NCBI RefSeq assembly: GCF_004295485.1
Contig: NZ_CP036164.1
Location: forward strand, 1 to 64,000
DNA: 64,000 nucleotides
Direction of reading: 5' to 3'
Source of the DNA: Janibacter limosus
GTDB taxonomy: Bacteria > Actinomycetota > Actinomycetes > Actinomycetales > Dermatophilaceae
A model generated the notes under the pieces. That model worked only from the letters and a program-made list of their open reading frames with translations. It did no database searches and was not told the origin of the DNA. This document shows positions 35,389 through 44,099 of the stretch, in pieces (positions within the stretch are counted from its first letter, which is position 1; every line of letters begins with the position of its first letter). Position numbers and translations under genes: made by a program.

Positions 35389-37601
35389 CGGGAGCGGCTG
35401 CCGTCGCCGTCCGAGGTCTCACCTGGCGACCGGCCGGGCGAAGGGAGCCGGTCCTGCGCGAGATCGACCTCACCCTCGTCGAGGGCGAGCGGGTGCTGCT
35501 CGTCGGCCCGAGCGGGTCCGGCAAGTCCACGCTCCTGCGGGCCCTCGCGGGCCTGCTGCTGACCGTCGACTCGGGCGACCTGTCCGGGAGCGTGACGATC
35601 GACGGCTCCGAGCCGGGTCGGCGTCCCGGCGCCGTCGGGCTCGTCCTGCAGGAGCCCGGCTCCGGGACGGTCGCCGCGACCGTGGGCCGAGATGTCGCCT
35701 TCGGCCTGGAAAATGTCGGGCTGCCCGCAGACGCCATGCCAGCCCGTGTCGATGCGGCGCTCACCGCGGTCGGGCTCGACCATCTCGAGCGGGACACCCC
35801 GACCGGGGCCCTCTCCGGTGGCCAGACCCAGCGACTCGCGCTCGCCGGTGCGCTCGCCCTGCGCCCGAGCCTGCTCCTGCTCGACGAGCCGACGGCGATG
35901 CTCGACGAGGCGAGCGCGGCCACCGTGCGAGACGCCGTCGTCCACGGCGCAGCCGGCCTCACGACGGTCATCGTCGAGCACCGCATCGAGCCGTGGCTCG
36001 AGCACGCCGACCGGATCATCGTGCTCGGACGCGACGGCCGGATCCAGCACGACGGTCCGCCCGCGCAGGTGCTCGCGCAGCACGGGGACGAGCTCGCCGC
36101 TGACGGCATCTGGGTGCCGGGCGTCCCCACGCCCCAGCCCCTCGACATCGACCTCGGGCCGCTCGCTCGACCAGTCGAGGCCGGCGTCGAGCTGCTCACC
36201 TGCGAGCCCCTGCGCGTCGAGCGCCGTCGCAACCACCTCGACGGCAGCAGCGAGGTCGCCACCGCGCTCGTCACGGACGTGCCGCTCGCCGTGACATCCG
36301 GCCGGTCCACCGCGCTCGTGGGCCCGAGCGGTGGGGGCAAGAGCACGTGGCTCGCCGCGATCGCTGGACTCATCCCCCCTTCGTCGGGGCGGGTGGTGGG
36401 CGCCGACGGTCGTGAGGTCGGCGAGCTGCCGGCCACCGACGTGGCCCCGCTCCTGGGCTGGGTGCCGCAGTGGAGCTCCAGCGCACTGCTCTCCCGCACG
36501 GTCCTGGACGAGGTGCTCCTCACCGGTCGCACCCTCGGCACCGCCGACGAAGGGAGGGCCCGCCACCTCCTCGAGGTCCTCGGCCTGGCGCACCTGGAGC
36601 GGGCCGACCCGCAGACCCTCTCGGGCGGGGAGCAGCGACGGCTGGCCGTCGCCGCGGCCCTCGCCCACGGCCCCAGCGCCGTCCTCGCCGACGAGCCCAC
36701 TGTCGGGCAGGACCGAGGGACCTGGGCAGCCGTGACCGGGCTCCTGCTCTCGCACCGCGCCCGCGGCGGGGCCGTCGTCACGGCCACCCACGACCCCGAC
36801 CTGGTCGAGCTCGTCGACGAGGTGCGGCACGTGCGCACCCCACCACCGGAGCCACGGCGCAGCACCCCGCGCGCCGTGCTCTCCGCGTGCGGGCCGCTCT
36901 CCCTCTTCGCCGCCGCGGCGATCCCGATGATCTCGGCCGTGCTCTCGCCCGGCTGGCGGGTCTCGCTCGTCGTGCTCGCGCTGCTCGCGGTCGGGGCGCT
37001 CGTCGGCCTGTCCAACCGCCCCGGCTCCGGCGCCGGGTGGACGGTCGGCGGACGGTGGCGCGGGCTGACGATCCGCCTGCTGCCGGGCCTGGTCGGAGGC
37101 CTGAGCGTCGGCTGGTCGACCTGGCTGCTCGGCTCGCACGACGTCGAGACGGCCCTCTCGGCCGCGCTGCGGCTGCTCGTCATCGTCGTGCCCTCGGCGA
37201 TCACGTTGGCCTTCATCGACCCCGACGACCTCGCCGACCACCTGGGTCAGCGACTGCGGCTCCCGGCGCGACCGGTGGTCGCGCTCGGTGCGGCACTGCA
37301 GCGGGTGCAGTCCTTCGGCGCGGCCTGGACCGAGGTCGGGTGGGCTCGGCACCTGCGCGGGCAGGGGGTGTCGTGGCGGGCGCCGCGCTCGGTGATCGCG
37401 TACCTGTGGGCCTCGACCTTCGGCATGCTGCTGCGCTCGCTCGGGTCCGCCGCGACCCTGGCCGTGGCGATGGAGGCGCGCGGCTTCGCCTCCGGAGGCC
37501 GGCGGACCTGGGCCGAGCCGGCCGCGTGGCGACTCGCCGACACGCTCGTCGTGCTCGCCTCGCTGGTCACCGTGCTCGTCGTGGCCATCGCCCGGCTCTG
37601 A
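35349..37601 (+). CDS. ECF transporter: two ATPase domains fused to the T-component permease (YkoD-YkoC fusion)
   Basis: About 750 residues in three parts. ATPase 1 (about 20-250) has VGPSGSGKSTLLRALAGLL, LSGGQTQRLALAGALA and LLLLDEPTAMLD. ATPase 2 (about 290-490) has VGPSGGGKSTWLAAIAGLIP, LSGGEQRRLAVAAAL and AVLADEPTVGQD. The EcfT-like membrane part (about 510-750) has LSLFAAAAIPMISAVLSPGW, and the coupling helix region is near RVQSFGAAWTEVGWARHLRG. It supplies energy to YkoE for thiamine/HMP uptake. YkoD (double ATPase) and YkoC (permease) are usually separate. GTG 35349 is the first in-frame start after the ykoE stop and lies in the palindromic repeat, with GGAGG only one base upstream, so the start is uncertain. 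Confidence 0.88.
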   Translation: MRADDLSARTPPPAGAAAVAVRGLTWRPAGRREPVLREIDLTLVEGERVLLVGPSGSGKSTLLRALAGLLLTVDSGDLSGSVTIDGSEPGRRPGAVGLVLQEPGSGTVAATVGRDVAFGLENVGLPADAMPARVDAALTAVGLDHLERDTPTGALSGGQTQRLALAGALALRPSLLLLDEPTAMLDEASAATVRDAVVHGAAGLTTVIVEHRIEPWLEHADRIIVLGRDGRIQHDGPPAQVLAQHGDELAADGIWVPGVPTPQPLDIDLGPLARPVEAGVELLTCEPLRVERRRNHLDGSSEVATALVTDVPLAVTSGRSTALVGPSGGGKSTWLAAIAGLIPPSSGRVVGADGREVGELPATDVAPLLGWVPQWSSSALLSRTVLDEVLLTGRTLGTADEGRARHLLEVLGLAHLERADPQTLSGGEQRRLAVAAALAHGPSAVLADEPTVGQDRGTWAAVTGLLLSHRARGGAVVTATHDPDLVELVDEVRHVRTPPPEPRRSTPRAVLSACGPLSLFAAAAIPMISAVLSPGWRVSLVVLALLAVGALVGLSNRPGSGAGWTVGGRWRGLTIRLLPGLVGGLSVGWSTWLLGSHDVETALSAALRLLVIVVPSAITLAFIDPDDLADHLGQRLRLPARPVVALGAALQRVQSFGAAWTEVGWARHLRGQGVSWRAPRSVIAYLWASTFGMLLRSLGSAATLAVAMEARGFASGGRRTWAEPAAWRLADTLVVLASLVTVLVVAIARL

Positions 37602-37617
37602 GGGCAGGATGGGGGGC

Positions 37618-38112
37618 ATGGCACGTCTGCTCGTCGTCCACCACAGCCCGACCCGGTCCACCCGCGCGCTGCTCGACGCGGCGCTCGAGGGTGCGCGTCA
37701 CCCCGACATCGACGGGGTGGAGGTGCAGGTCGTCGCGGCCCTCGAGGCCACCGCGGACGACGTCCTTGCCGCTGACGGCTACCTGCTCGGGACGCCCGCC
37801 AACTTCGGGTACATGTCGGGCGCGCTCAAGCATTTCTTCGACTCGACCTTCCTGCAGGTCGGCGGCGCGCTCGATGACTCCGGCGGCGCCGGTGACGGCT
37901 CGGGGGGAGGCGGCACCGCCAAGCGGCCGTACGGACTGTGGGTGCACGGGCGCTACGACGTCACGGGTGCGGTGCGAGCCGTGACCGGGATCGTCCAGGC
38001 GCTCGACTGGAAGCAGTCGGCGCAGGTCCTCGAGGTCGTCGGTGACGTCGACGAGGCCGCGCTCGAGTCGGCCACCGAGCTGGGCGGCACGCTGGCCGCG
38101 CTGCTCGCCTAG
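37618..38112 (+). CDS. Flavodoxin-like/NADPH-dependent FMN reductase family protein
   Basis: A 164-residue protein (MARLLVVHHSPTRSTRALLD). The loop HHSPTRSTRAL is the FMN phosphate-binding site, and YLLGTPANFGYMSGALKHFF matches the WrbA/flavodoxin-reductase pattern for isoalloxazine contact. It is probably an FMN-dependent quinone or nitro-reductase, soluble. An in-frame ATG nine bases earlier (37609) is an alternative start. A G-rich stretch precedes either start. A strong terminator follows. Confidence 0.82.
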   Translation: MARLLVVHHSPTRSTRALLDAALEGARHPDIDGVEVQVVAALEATADDVLAADGYLLGTPANFGYMSGALKHFFDSTFLQVGGALDDSGGAGDGSGGGGTAKRPYGLWVHGRYDVTGAVRAVTGIVQALDWKQSAQVLEVVGDVDEAALESATELGGTLAALLA

Positions 38113-38124
38113 GGCTCCACCGAC

Positions 38125-38167
38125 GACGAAGGGGGATCCCACCGACTCGGTGGGATCCCCCTTCGTC
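38125..38167. terminator. 19-bp stem hairpin between convergent genes
   Basis: GACGAAGGGGGATCCCACC (38125-38143) pairs perfectly with its complement at 38149-38167 around GACTC. It lies between the flavoprotein gene and the convergent membrane protein gene. Both arms carry the CGAAGGG word. Confidence 0.85.
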
Positions 38168-38185
38168 CTGCCGGGGCGAGAGGCG

Positions 38186-38665
38186 TCAGGCGTGACGCGG
38201 GGCGTAGCGGCTGTGGCGCGCGGAGTAGCGGGCGTTGGTGCGGCGCAGCGCGATCGCCGCGCTGACGACGACGAGGGCGTAGATGCCCAGGGCGATCCAG
38301 CCGGCGAGCCAGGTCAGGGCCGCACCGACGACGACGACCGAGACGAGGACGCAGGCGATCGCGACGAGGTTGCGGCGGATCGCGGCGACCGACTCGGGGG
38401 TCGCGTGCCGGCTGCGCAGGTTGTGCCCCACGGGGGTCGCGACGTGCTCGACGTCGTCGCGGGGGGACTCGACGACGGTGACGAGGCTCTGGCCGGGGGC
38501 TGCTGCCTCCTCGACGGCGTCGCGGTAGGCCAGACGGGGGATGACAGCGGTGTCCACCGTGTCGTCGTCGGTCGCGAGCATCGCCTCGAGATCTGCGGTC
38601 TGGATGGCCCAGGTCGGCAGGTCGGTCGGGGCGGTGCGGGAAGAAGTCGTGCTCGCCGTGCTCAT
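38186..38665 (-). CDS. Two-helix membrane protein of unknown function (159 aa)
   Basis: The N-terminal 100 residues are polar (TAPTDLPTWAIQTADLEAML, VIPRLAYRDAVEEAAAPGQS). Two adjacent membrane helices follow, LVAIACVLVSVVVVGAALTW and LAGWIALGIYALVVVSAAIA. The basic tail ends RRTNARYSARHSRYAPRHA. The layout suggests a cytoplasmic domain with a C-terminal hairpin anchor. I do not recognise the family. Confidence 0.75.
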   Translation of the reverse strand: MSTASTTSSRTAPTDLPTWAIQTADLEAMLATDDDTVDTAVIPRLAYRDAVEEAAAPGQSLVTVVESPRDDVEHVATPVGHNLRSRHATPESVAAIRRNLVAIACVLVSVVVVGAALTWLAGWIALGIYALVVVSAAIALRRTNARYSARHSRYAPRHA

Positions 38666-38706
38666 GAGGCCATGATCCCGCGCGCCCGTAGGGATCCGGC
38701 GGAGGT

Positions 38707-39516
38707 CTACGCCTCCGGGCGTGTCTCGAGCTTGGCGATGACGCGTGTCACATCCGCCACACGTGCCTCACCCGTGTTGACCCGGTCGCGGGCGGCCACG
38801 AGCGCGGCACGCGCCCGCGACTCGGCGGACCGGGCCGCACCCAGCTCGCGCTCGGCCTCGCGCAGCTCCTCGCGGGCCTCCTGCAGCTCCTGCTGGCGAG
38901 CCCGCTCTGCCTGCCGCGCCTGCTCGGACTCATCGCTATCGCCATCGCCATCGCTGCCGTCGTCGGACTCGGCTGGCTCGTCCGTCTCGTCGTCGGGGAG
39001 CGGCGGCACCAGGCGAAGGGGGGTCGCCACCGCGTCGTCGAGCTCGACCTCGCCGAAGCCGGCGTAGGACAGCGGCCGCAGCAGGCTGCCCGACGCGAGG
39101 GCCCGTCCGCTCTGCTCGTCGGCGAGGGCGGCCACCGCCGTCGCGTCGACCTCGTCCTGGGTCGAGGGACCGAAGGTCGCGCCGCTCGACTCGGCGCAGC
39201 GGCCGGCCGCGGCGATGAGGGCGTCGATGGCGGCGCGACGCTCGGGCCGCGCCTGCGCCAGGGCCGGCATGTCGCCCTGCGACTGGGCACTGCGCATCCG
39301 GGCGCCGAGCTCCTCGAGGTCGGCGATGACCTGCGGCTCGTCGCGGGCGACGCGGTTGAGCAGCCACGCGGCCACCGTCGGCTTGCGCAGTGCCTTGATC
39401 TCGGCCGCGAGGGCCGGGTCGTCGCCCTTGGTCGCGGTGACCAGTCGGGTGCGGGTCGCGACGAAGTCCGCGAGCGGGACCCCGTAGAGCTCGTCGACGG
39501 CAGCGCGCAGGTCCAT
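38707..39516 (-). CDS. Conserved hypothetical protein with C-terminal coiled coil
   Basis: From ATG 39516 the 269-residue protein begins MDLRAAVDELYGVPLADFVA, TRTRLVTATKGDDPALAAEI, ALRKPTVAAWLLNRVARDEP. This N-terminal pattern recurs in many actinobacterial proteins of unknown function. Residues about 180-200 are an Asp/Ser/Gly acidic linker, and residues about 200-255 form a Glu/Arg coiled coil (QELQEAREELREAERELGAA). It is soluble. The DinB gene ends 14 bp upstream, so the two may be co-transcribed. The reading frame extends beyond 39516, but that part overlaps the DinB gene. Confidence 0.8.
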   Translation of the reverse strand: MDLRAAVDELYGVPLADFVATRTRLVTATKGDDPALAAEIKALRKPTVAAWLLNRVARDEPQVIADLEELGARMRSAQSQGDMPALAQARPERRAAIDALIAAAGRCAESSGATFGPSTQDEVDATAVAALADEQSGRALASGSLLRPLSYAGFGEVELDDAVATPLRLVPPLPDDETDEPAESDDGSDGDGDSDESEQARQAERARQQELQEAREELREAERELGAARSAESRARAALVAARDRVNTGEARVADVTRVIAKLETRPEA

Positions 39517-39530
39517 GGGGCGATCCTGCC

Positions 39531-40115
39531 TCAGCCGTGCCGATCGGCAATGCGGGTGAGGCGCCCGACGTACTCGGCCCAGCGCTCCTCGTCCCACTCG
39601 GGCAGGTTGTTGCCCTCGGAGCGCAGGCCGACCCGGCCGTCGAGCTGCTCGCGCAGGATGTCGGCGTGCCCGGCGTGACGGGCCTCGTCGAGGGCCATGT
39701 GGATGATGATCTGGCCCAGCGTGACGCGGTTGCGCTCCGGCGGCCACCACGCGACCGTCCCCGGCGCATCGAGCGGCAGCGCCTCGATCGTCGCGTCGGC
39801 GTGGTCGAAGCAGGCCTGTGACCAGGCGAGCACGTCGGCCATCGACTCGGTCTCGGTCGCGAACATGTCCTCGTTGTCGTCCGGGTCGACGCCCTCGATC
39901 TCCCAGGGAAGCACCAGGTCGCTCGGCCGGCCAAAGGTCTCCCCGAAGTACCCCAGCTCGCATGCCGCCGCATGCTTGACCAGACCCAGCAGGTTGGTCC
40001 CGGTCGGTGTCCTCGGCAGCCGGGCATCACGCTCGCTCAGCCCGTCGAGCTTGAGCAGCAACGCCGCCCGCTGCGCCTTGAGATAGGTGTGCAGGTGCGT
40101 CTTGAGGTCCGTCAT
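39531..40115 (-). CDS. DinB/DUF664 family protein
   Basis: A 194-residue four-helix protein (MTDLKTHLHTYLKAQRAALL). The family pattern shows as GLVKHAAACELGYFGETFGR, VTLGQIIIHMALDEARHAGH (metal-binding His residues) and a C-terminal ADILREQLDGRVG. DinB-like proteins include thiol-S-transferases using mycothiol or bacillithiol; the substrate here is unknown. A second DinB-like gene lies at 43156. Confidence 0.88.
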   Translation of the reverse strand: MTDLKTHLHTYLKAQRAALLLKLDGLSERDARLPRTPTGTNLLGLVKHAAACELGYFGETFGRPSDLVLPWEIEGVDPDDNEDMFATETESMADVLAWSQACFDHADATIEALPLDAPGTVAWWPPERNRVTLGQIIIHMALDEARHAGHADILREQLDGRVGLRSEGNNLPEWDEERWAEYVGRLTRIADRHG

Positions 40116-40170
40116 GAGTCCACCCTGCCACCGGGGTGCGACAGCCGCTTGGCTCTGACGTGCCCCTCGT

Positions 40171-40206
40171 TCCCTGAGGAGGCCGCCCGCGGCCGTCTCG
40201 AAGGGA
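40171..40206. repeat. TGAGGAG...CTCGAAGGG hairpin repeat, copy 2
   Basis: TCCCTGAGGAG, inner hairpin GGCCGC-CC-GCGGCC, then GTCTCGAAGGGA. The inner stem differs in sequence from copy 1 but still pairs. Confidence 0.65.
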
Positions 40207-40390
40207 GGAGGTGCCGGCCGCTCCCGACGAGCAGGTCTGTGGCCCGCTCCCGACGGGGACGGTCGGCGCGCTGCCGAAGTCCTTCGTCATCTCGTGGGCA
40301 CGTTGTCGTGCCCGACTTCGGCTTGATGCTGCGCCAACCCTCCTCGTCGTCCGCTCGTCACCGTCGGTGCTTCCTCGGGCCGGGGGACTC

Positions 40391-40426
40391 TCCCTTCGAG
40401 ACGGTTGCTGCGCAACCTCCTCAGGG
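40391..40426. repeat. TGAGGAG...CTCGAAGGG hairpin repeat, copy 3 (inverted)
   Basis: TCCCTTCGAGAC, inner hairpin GGTTGC-TG-CGCAACC, then TCCTCAGGGA: the same element in the opposite orientation, 185 bp from copy 2. The partial copy at 40446-40461 retains GCGCAAGCTCCTCAGGGA-like sequence. Confidence 0.65.
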
Positions 40427-40515
40427 AGCGTGCGGTCGGGCGCGGCGCAAGCTCCTCAGGGATCGGGCGGCTGGCGCCCAGCGTCTGCCAAGGTGCGGGG
40501 CCTACGGTCTGTCAG

Positions 40516-41220
40516 ATGGCACAGATCTCGCACCCCGGGCGTTGGCTCACGGGGCTCACCCTGGTCCTCGTGGCGGGCACGCTGGTCGCGGCCGGGCTGC
40601 AGGACGTGCGGGCCGAGCGGGCGGGCGCGCCGGTCTTCGCCTTCCTCTTCTGGAACCTCTTCCTCGCCTGGGTCCCCTACGTGCTGGCGCTGGTCATGAC
40701 CGGGTTGCACCGGGCCCGGGCGTCGGGCTGGCTGCTGGGGGTCATCGGCGTCGGGTGGCTGGCCTTCCTGCCCAATGCGCCGTACATCCTCACCGACTTC
40801 ATCCACCTCGGCGCGATCCCGGGGGCGCCGCGATGGTTCGACGCGCTGCTCATCGGGTCCTTCGCCGGGACGGGGCTGCTGCTCGGGCTGGCCTCCCTCC
40901 TGCTCGTCCACCACGTCGTCGAGGCCCGCGTGGGTCGGGTCGCCGGGTGGGCGCTCGCCATCGGGTCACTGACGTTGTCGTCGATCGGGATCTACCTGGG
41001 GCGCTTCCCGCGCTTCAACTCCTGGGACATCCTCACCAACCCGCACGGGCTGCTCGAGGTCATCGCCTACCGGCTCGCCGACCCGCTGGGCAACCCCTTC
41101 CTCCTGCAGTTCGGGGTGCTCATGACGGGCGGGTTGGTCCTGTCCTACCTCGCGACGTGGGGCCTGGGCCGGGCCCTCGCGGGCGGTCGTCGGACCGGGG
41201 TGGCACAGTACGGCGGGTGA
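40516..41220 (+). CDS. DUF1361 family membrane protein
   Basis: A 234-residue protein with about six membrane helices from ATG 40516 (MAQISHPGRWLTGLTLVLVA). The family hallmark is VGWLAFLPNAPYILTDFIHL followed by WFDALLIGSFAGTGLLLGLA, and IGIYLGRFPRFNSWDILTNP near the C terminus. The function of DUF1361 is not established. The stop overlaps the downstream MFS start (GTGA). An upstream in-frame ATG (40405) lies inside the inverted repeat and is unlikely. Confidence 0.87.
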   Translation: MAQISHPGRWLTGLTLVLVAGTLVAAGLQDVRAERAGAPVFAFLFWNLFLAWVPYVLALVMTGLHRARASGWLLGVIGVGWLAFLPNAPYILTDFIHLGAIPGAPRWFDALLIGSFAGTGLLLGLASLLLVHHVVEARVGRVAGWALAIGSLTLSSIGIYLGRFPRFNSWDILTNPHGLLEVIAYRLADPLGNPFLLQFGVLMTGGLVLSYLATWGLGRALAGGRRTGVAQYGG

Positions 41221-42422
41221 CTACCCAGGCCCTCCCCGAGCAGGATCGGCCGCCCATCCCGACCGAGATCAAGGTCCTCGTCGCGGCGGCCTTCGTCATC
41301 GCGATCGGCTTCGGGCTGATCTCCCCGGTCCTGCCGCAGTTCGCGCAGAGCTTCGACGTCGGCGTGACCGCAGCGTCAGTCATCGTCTCGGCCTTCGCCT
41401 TCTTCCGCCTGCTCTTCGCCCCCGCCGGGGGCTCGCTCGTCACCCGTCTGGGTGAGCGGCCGGTCTACCTGATCGGCCTGGTCATCGTCGCGCTGTCGAC
41501 CGGCGCCTCGGCCTTCGCGCAGAGCTACTGGCAGCTGCTGATCTTCCGCTCGCTCGGCGGCATCGGCTCGACGATGTTCACCGTCTCGGCCATGGCCCTC
41601 CTGGTGCGCCTGGCACCGCCGCTCATCCGCGGCCGCGTCTCGTCGATGTACGGCAGCGCCTTCCTCATCGGTGGCGTCATCGGGCCCGTCATCGGCGGCG
41701 CGCTCGGCGAGCTGGGGATGCGCGTCCCCTTCGTCGTCTACGGCGTCGCCCTGCTCATCGCAGCCGGGCTCGTCGGGCTCATGCTGCGGGGGACCCCCCT
41801 TCGTCACATCCCGGTCGACGGTGCCCTGCCGCCGATGACCGTCAAGGAGGCGCTGCAGGACAGTGCCTATCGCTCGGCGATGGTCTCCGCCTTCGCCAAC
41901 GGCTGGACCAACTTCGGGGTGCGGGTGGCGATCTTGCCGCTCTTCGCCGTCGCGATCGTGGGGGAGACCTGGGCCGCGGGTGTCGCGCTCGCCGTGGGTG
42001 CCGCGACGACTGCCCTGACCCTGCAGTACTCCGGGCGACTGGCTGACTCCATCGGACGCCGCCGCCCGATCATCATCGGCCTGGCCCTCAGCGCGGTCTC
42101 GATGGGGACCATGGGGCTGGCCGGCGGACTGGTGATGATCCTCGTGCTGACGGCAGCCCTCGGCGTGGGGTCCGGCCTGCTCAACCCCGCCCAGCAGGCG
42201 ACCGTCGCCGACGTCATCGGCAATGGCCGCTCCGGGGGCAAGGTCCTCGCGGCCTTCCAGATGTGCCAGGACGCCGGAGGCATCGGCGGCCCCGTCTTGG
42301 TCGGGCTCGTCGCGGACAACGCCGGCTGGGAGTGGGCCTTCGCCCTGAGCGGGCTCATCTCGGCGCTCGCGATCATCCCGTGGCTGCGCTCCCGGGAGAC
42401 CTTGGTCGTCCACCCGGGATGA
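41217..42422 (+). CDS. MFS transporter (multidrug type)
   Basis: A 401-residue protein starting at GTG 41217 inside a GTGA overlap. Twelve hydrophobic segments are visible, with EIKVLVAAAFVIAIGFGLIS and PVLPQFAQSFDVGVTAASVI at the start. GGSLVTRLGERPVYLIGLVI is the conserved loop 2-3 (G-x-L-x-x-R-x-G-x-R-x), and SLGGIGSTMFTVSAMALLVR follows. It resembles drug:H+ antiporters; the substrate is unknown. It is coupled to the DUF1361 gene. Confidence 0.9.
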   Translation: MTTQALPEQDRPPIPTEIKVLVAAAFVIAIGFGLISPVLPQFAQSFDVGVTAASVIVSAFAFFRLLFAPAGGSLVTRLGERPVYLIGLVIVALSTGASAFAQSYWQLLIFRSLGGIGSTMFTVSAMALLVRLAPPLIRGRVSSMYGSAFLIGGVIGPVIGGALGELGMRVPFVVYGVALLIAAGLVGLMLRGTPLRHIPVDGALPPMTVKEALQDSAYRSAMVSAFANGWTNFGVRVAILPLFAVAIVGETWAAGVALAVGAATTALTLQYSGRLADSIGRRRPIIIGLALSAVSMGTMGLAGGLVMILVLTAALGVGSGLLNPAQQATVADVIGNGRSGGKVLAAFQMCQDAGGIGGPVLVGLVADNAGWEWAFALSGLISALAIIPWLRSRETLVVHPG

Positions 42423-42451
42423 TCCCGACGGCCTCGCGTGTTGGCCCCGGT

Positions 42452-43156
42452 ATGAAGATCGACATCTGGTCCGACATCGCCTGCCCGTGGTGCTACATCG
42501 GCAAGCGCCGCCTCGAGACCGCCCTGGCCGACCACCCGCGCCGCGACGAGATCGACGTGACCTGGCACAGCTACCAGCTCGACCCGACGCTGCCCGAGCA
42601 CTACGACGGCACCGAGATCGAGTACCTCGCGACCCGCAAGGGGATGCCGCAGGAGCAGGTCCGCCAGATGTTCGGCCACGTCACCGAGCAGGCCGCCGGC
42701 GAAGGCCTCGCCTACGACTTCGACACGCTCGTCGTCGCCAACTCCGCGCGGGCGCACGAGCTGCTCCACCTGGCCAAGGAGCGCGGCCTCGCCGACGCGG
42801 TCAAGGAGGCGCTGCTGTCCGGGCACTTCGAGCACGGCATGGACATCGGTGACCTCGACCAGCTGGTGCGGGTCGGCGTCGACGCCGGTCTGGACGAAGG
42901 GGAGGTCCGCGCGGCCCTCGACGACGGCCGGTACAAGGCTGCCGTCGCGTCCGACATCGACATGGCCCGCCAGATCGGGGTGACGGGCGTCCCCTTCGTC
43001 GTCGTGGACATGAAGTACGCCGTCTCCGGGGCCCAGCCGCCCGAGGTCTTCCGCGAGGTCCTCGACAAGGCGCTGGCCGAGCAGGCCCCCGCGCTCCAGG
43101 TCGTCGACGGTGCGCAGGATGCCGACGCCTGCGGGCCCGACGGGTGCGCGATCTGA
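42452..43156 (+). CDS. FrnE-like DsbA family oxidoreductase
   Basis: A 234-residue thioredoxin-fold protein without a signal peptide. MKIDIWSDIACPWCYIGKRR carries the Cys-Pro-Trp-Cys active site (residues 11-14). The large helical insertion (ALADHPRRDEIDVTWHSYQL... QMFGHVTEQAAGEGLAYDFD) and cis-Pro loop QIGVTGVPFVVVDMKYAVSG match FrnE/2-hydroxychromene-2-carboxylate isomerase-like proteins. It ends with a Cys pair motif ACGPDGCAI. It probably acts in cytoplasmic thiol-disulfide exchange and oxidative-stress protection. The stop overlaps the next gene (TGATG). Confidence 0.92.
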   Translation: MKIDIWSDIACPWCYIGKRRLETALADHPRRDEIDVTWHSYQLDPTLPEHYDGTEIEYLATRKGMPQEQVRQMFGHVTEQAAGEGLAYDFDTLVVANSARAHELLHLAKERGLADAVKEALLSGHFEHGMDIGDLDQLVRVGVDAGLDEGEVRAALDDGRYKAAVASDIDMARQIGVTGVPFVVVDMKYAVSGAQPPEVFREVLDKALAEQAPALQVVDGAQDADACGPDGCAI

Positions 43157-43656
43157 TGACACCGTCCGAGCTGCTCATCGACTCCTTCGAGCGGGTGCGC
43201 GAGGGCGCGCTCGCTGCCATCGACGGGCTGAGTGAGGAGCAGCTGGCCCACCGGGTCGCCCCGGACGCCAACTCCATCGCCTGGCTGGTCTGGCACGCCT
43301 ACCGAGTCCAGGACGAGCACCTCGCCGATGCCGCCGGGCTCCAGCAGGTCTGGGCCGCACGGGGGTTCATCGAGCACTTCGACCTCGACATCGACGAGGA
43401 CGACACCGGCTACGGGCACACCTCCGCGCAGGTGGGCAAGGTCCGGGCCCCCGCCGAGCTGCTCGCCCGGTACGTCGAGGCGGTGCACAAGCAGACCCTC
43501 GCCTGGGTGGGTGGGCTCTCGGCAGAGGACCTCGACCGGGTCGTCGACACCTCGTGGGACCCGCCCGTCACGCTCGGCGTGCGCATCGTCAGCGTGATCA
43601 ACGACGACACCCAGCACATCGGCCAGGCTGCCTACGTGCGCGGGCTGCTCGACTGA
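43156..43656 (+). CDS. DinB/DUF664 family protein (mycothiol-dependent-like)
   Basis: A 166-residue four-helix bundle (MTPSELLIDSFERVREGALA). LSEEQLAHRVAPDANSIAWL and VWHAYRVQDEHLADAAG give the first metal-site His region, and VSVINDDTQHIGQAAYVRGL the second. This is the DinB-like thiol transferase pattern. It is translationally coupled to the FrnE-like gene, suggesting a shared thiol or stress role. It belongs to the same superfamily as the gene at 39531. Confidence 0.88.
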   Translation: MTPSELLIDSFERVREGALAAIDGLSEEQLAHRVAPDANSIAWLVWHAYRVQDEHLADAAGLQQVWAARGFIEHFDLDIDEDDTGYGHTSAQVGKVRAPAELLARYVEAVHKQTLAWVGGLSAEDLDRVVDTSWDPPVTLGVRIVSVINDDTQHIGQAAYVRGLLD

Positions 43657-43754
43657 CGGCGGGCCGCCGCCGCAGCACCCTCGACGCGGCGACCGATCAG
43701 GGCCATGCTGGGAGCACGGTAGGTGGGAGTGGTCCGAGCCGAGGGGTGTTGGTC

Positions 43755-44099
43755 ATGGACAGGTCTCTGGTGGCGCAAGTGCTCGTCTGGTCTGGCGCGG
43801 TGCTGTCCGCCGTCGCCCTCGCAGTGTCGGTCTCGGTGGCTGCTGACGACCCCAACGCACGCTTGGCCACCATGATCCTGCCGATCACGGTGCTCGCTGT
43901 CGCCGGCGCGGTGGCCGCGACGCGGGGCTCCGGGTGGTCGTGGCTCCTGGTGCTCATCGAGGTGCCCTTCATCGTCCTTGCGCTGGCCTCGGTGGGCATG
44001 CTCTTCATCCCCGGCCTCGTGCTGGGACTCGCTGGCACTGCCGTCGGCCGGAGGACTGCAAAGCGCCGACGTCCGCCGCGCAATCTGCTCAGCGCGTGA
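43755..44099 (+). CDS. Small membrane protein with four hydrophobic segments
   Basis: About 114 residues from ATG 43755 (MDRSLVAQVLVWSGAVLSAV). The hydrophobic segments ALAVSVSVAADD, ATMILPITVLAVAGAVAATR, WSWLLVLIEVPFIVLALASV and GMLFIPGLVLGLAGTAVGRR are followed by a basic tail. No family was recognised. GTG 43746 is an alternative start. The 3' end overlaps the convergent NUDIX gene by 11 bp. Confidence 0.65.
   Translation: MDRSLVAQVLVWSGAVLSAVALAVSVSVAADDPNARLATMILPITVLAVAGAVAATRGSGWSWLLVLIEVPFIVLALASVGMLFIPGLVLGLAGTAVGRRTAKRRRPPRNLLSA

Larger units (their letters stand above)
40116..40515. other. 400-bp intergenic region with hairpin repeats
   Basis: No convincing gene is present between the divergent DinB and DUF1361 genes. 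The region holds two full copies and one partial copy (about 40446-40461) of the TGAGGAG...CTCGAAGGG repeat. Short hairpins such as GGGCACG...CGTGCCC are also present. Promoters for both divergent genes must lie here, but none stands out. Confidence 0.6.
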
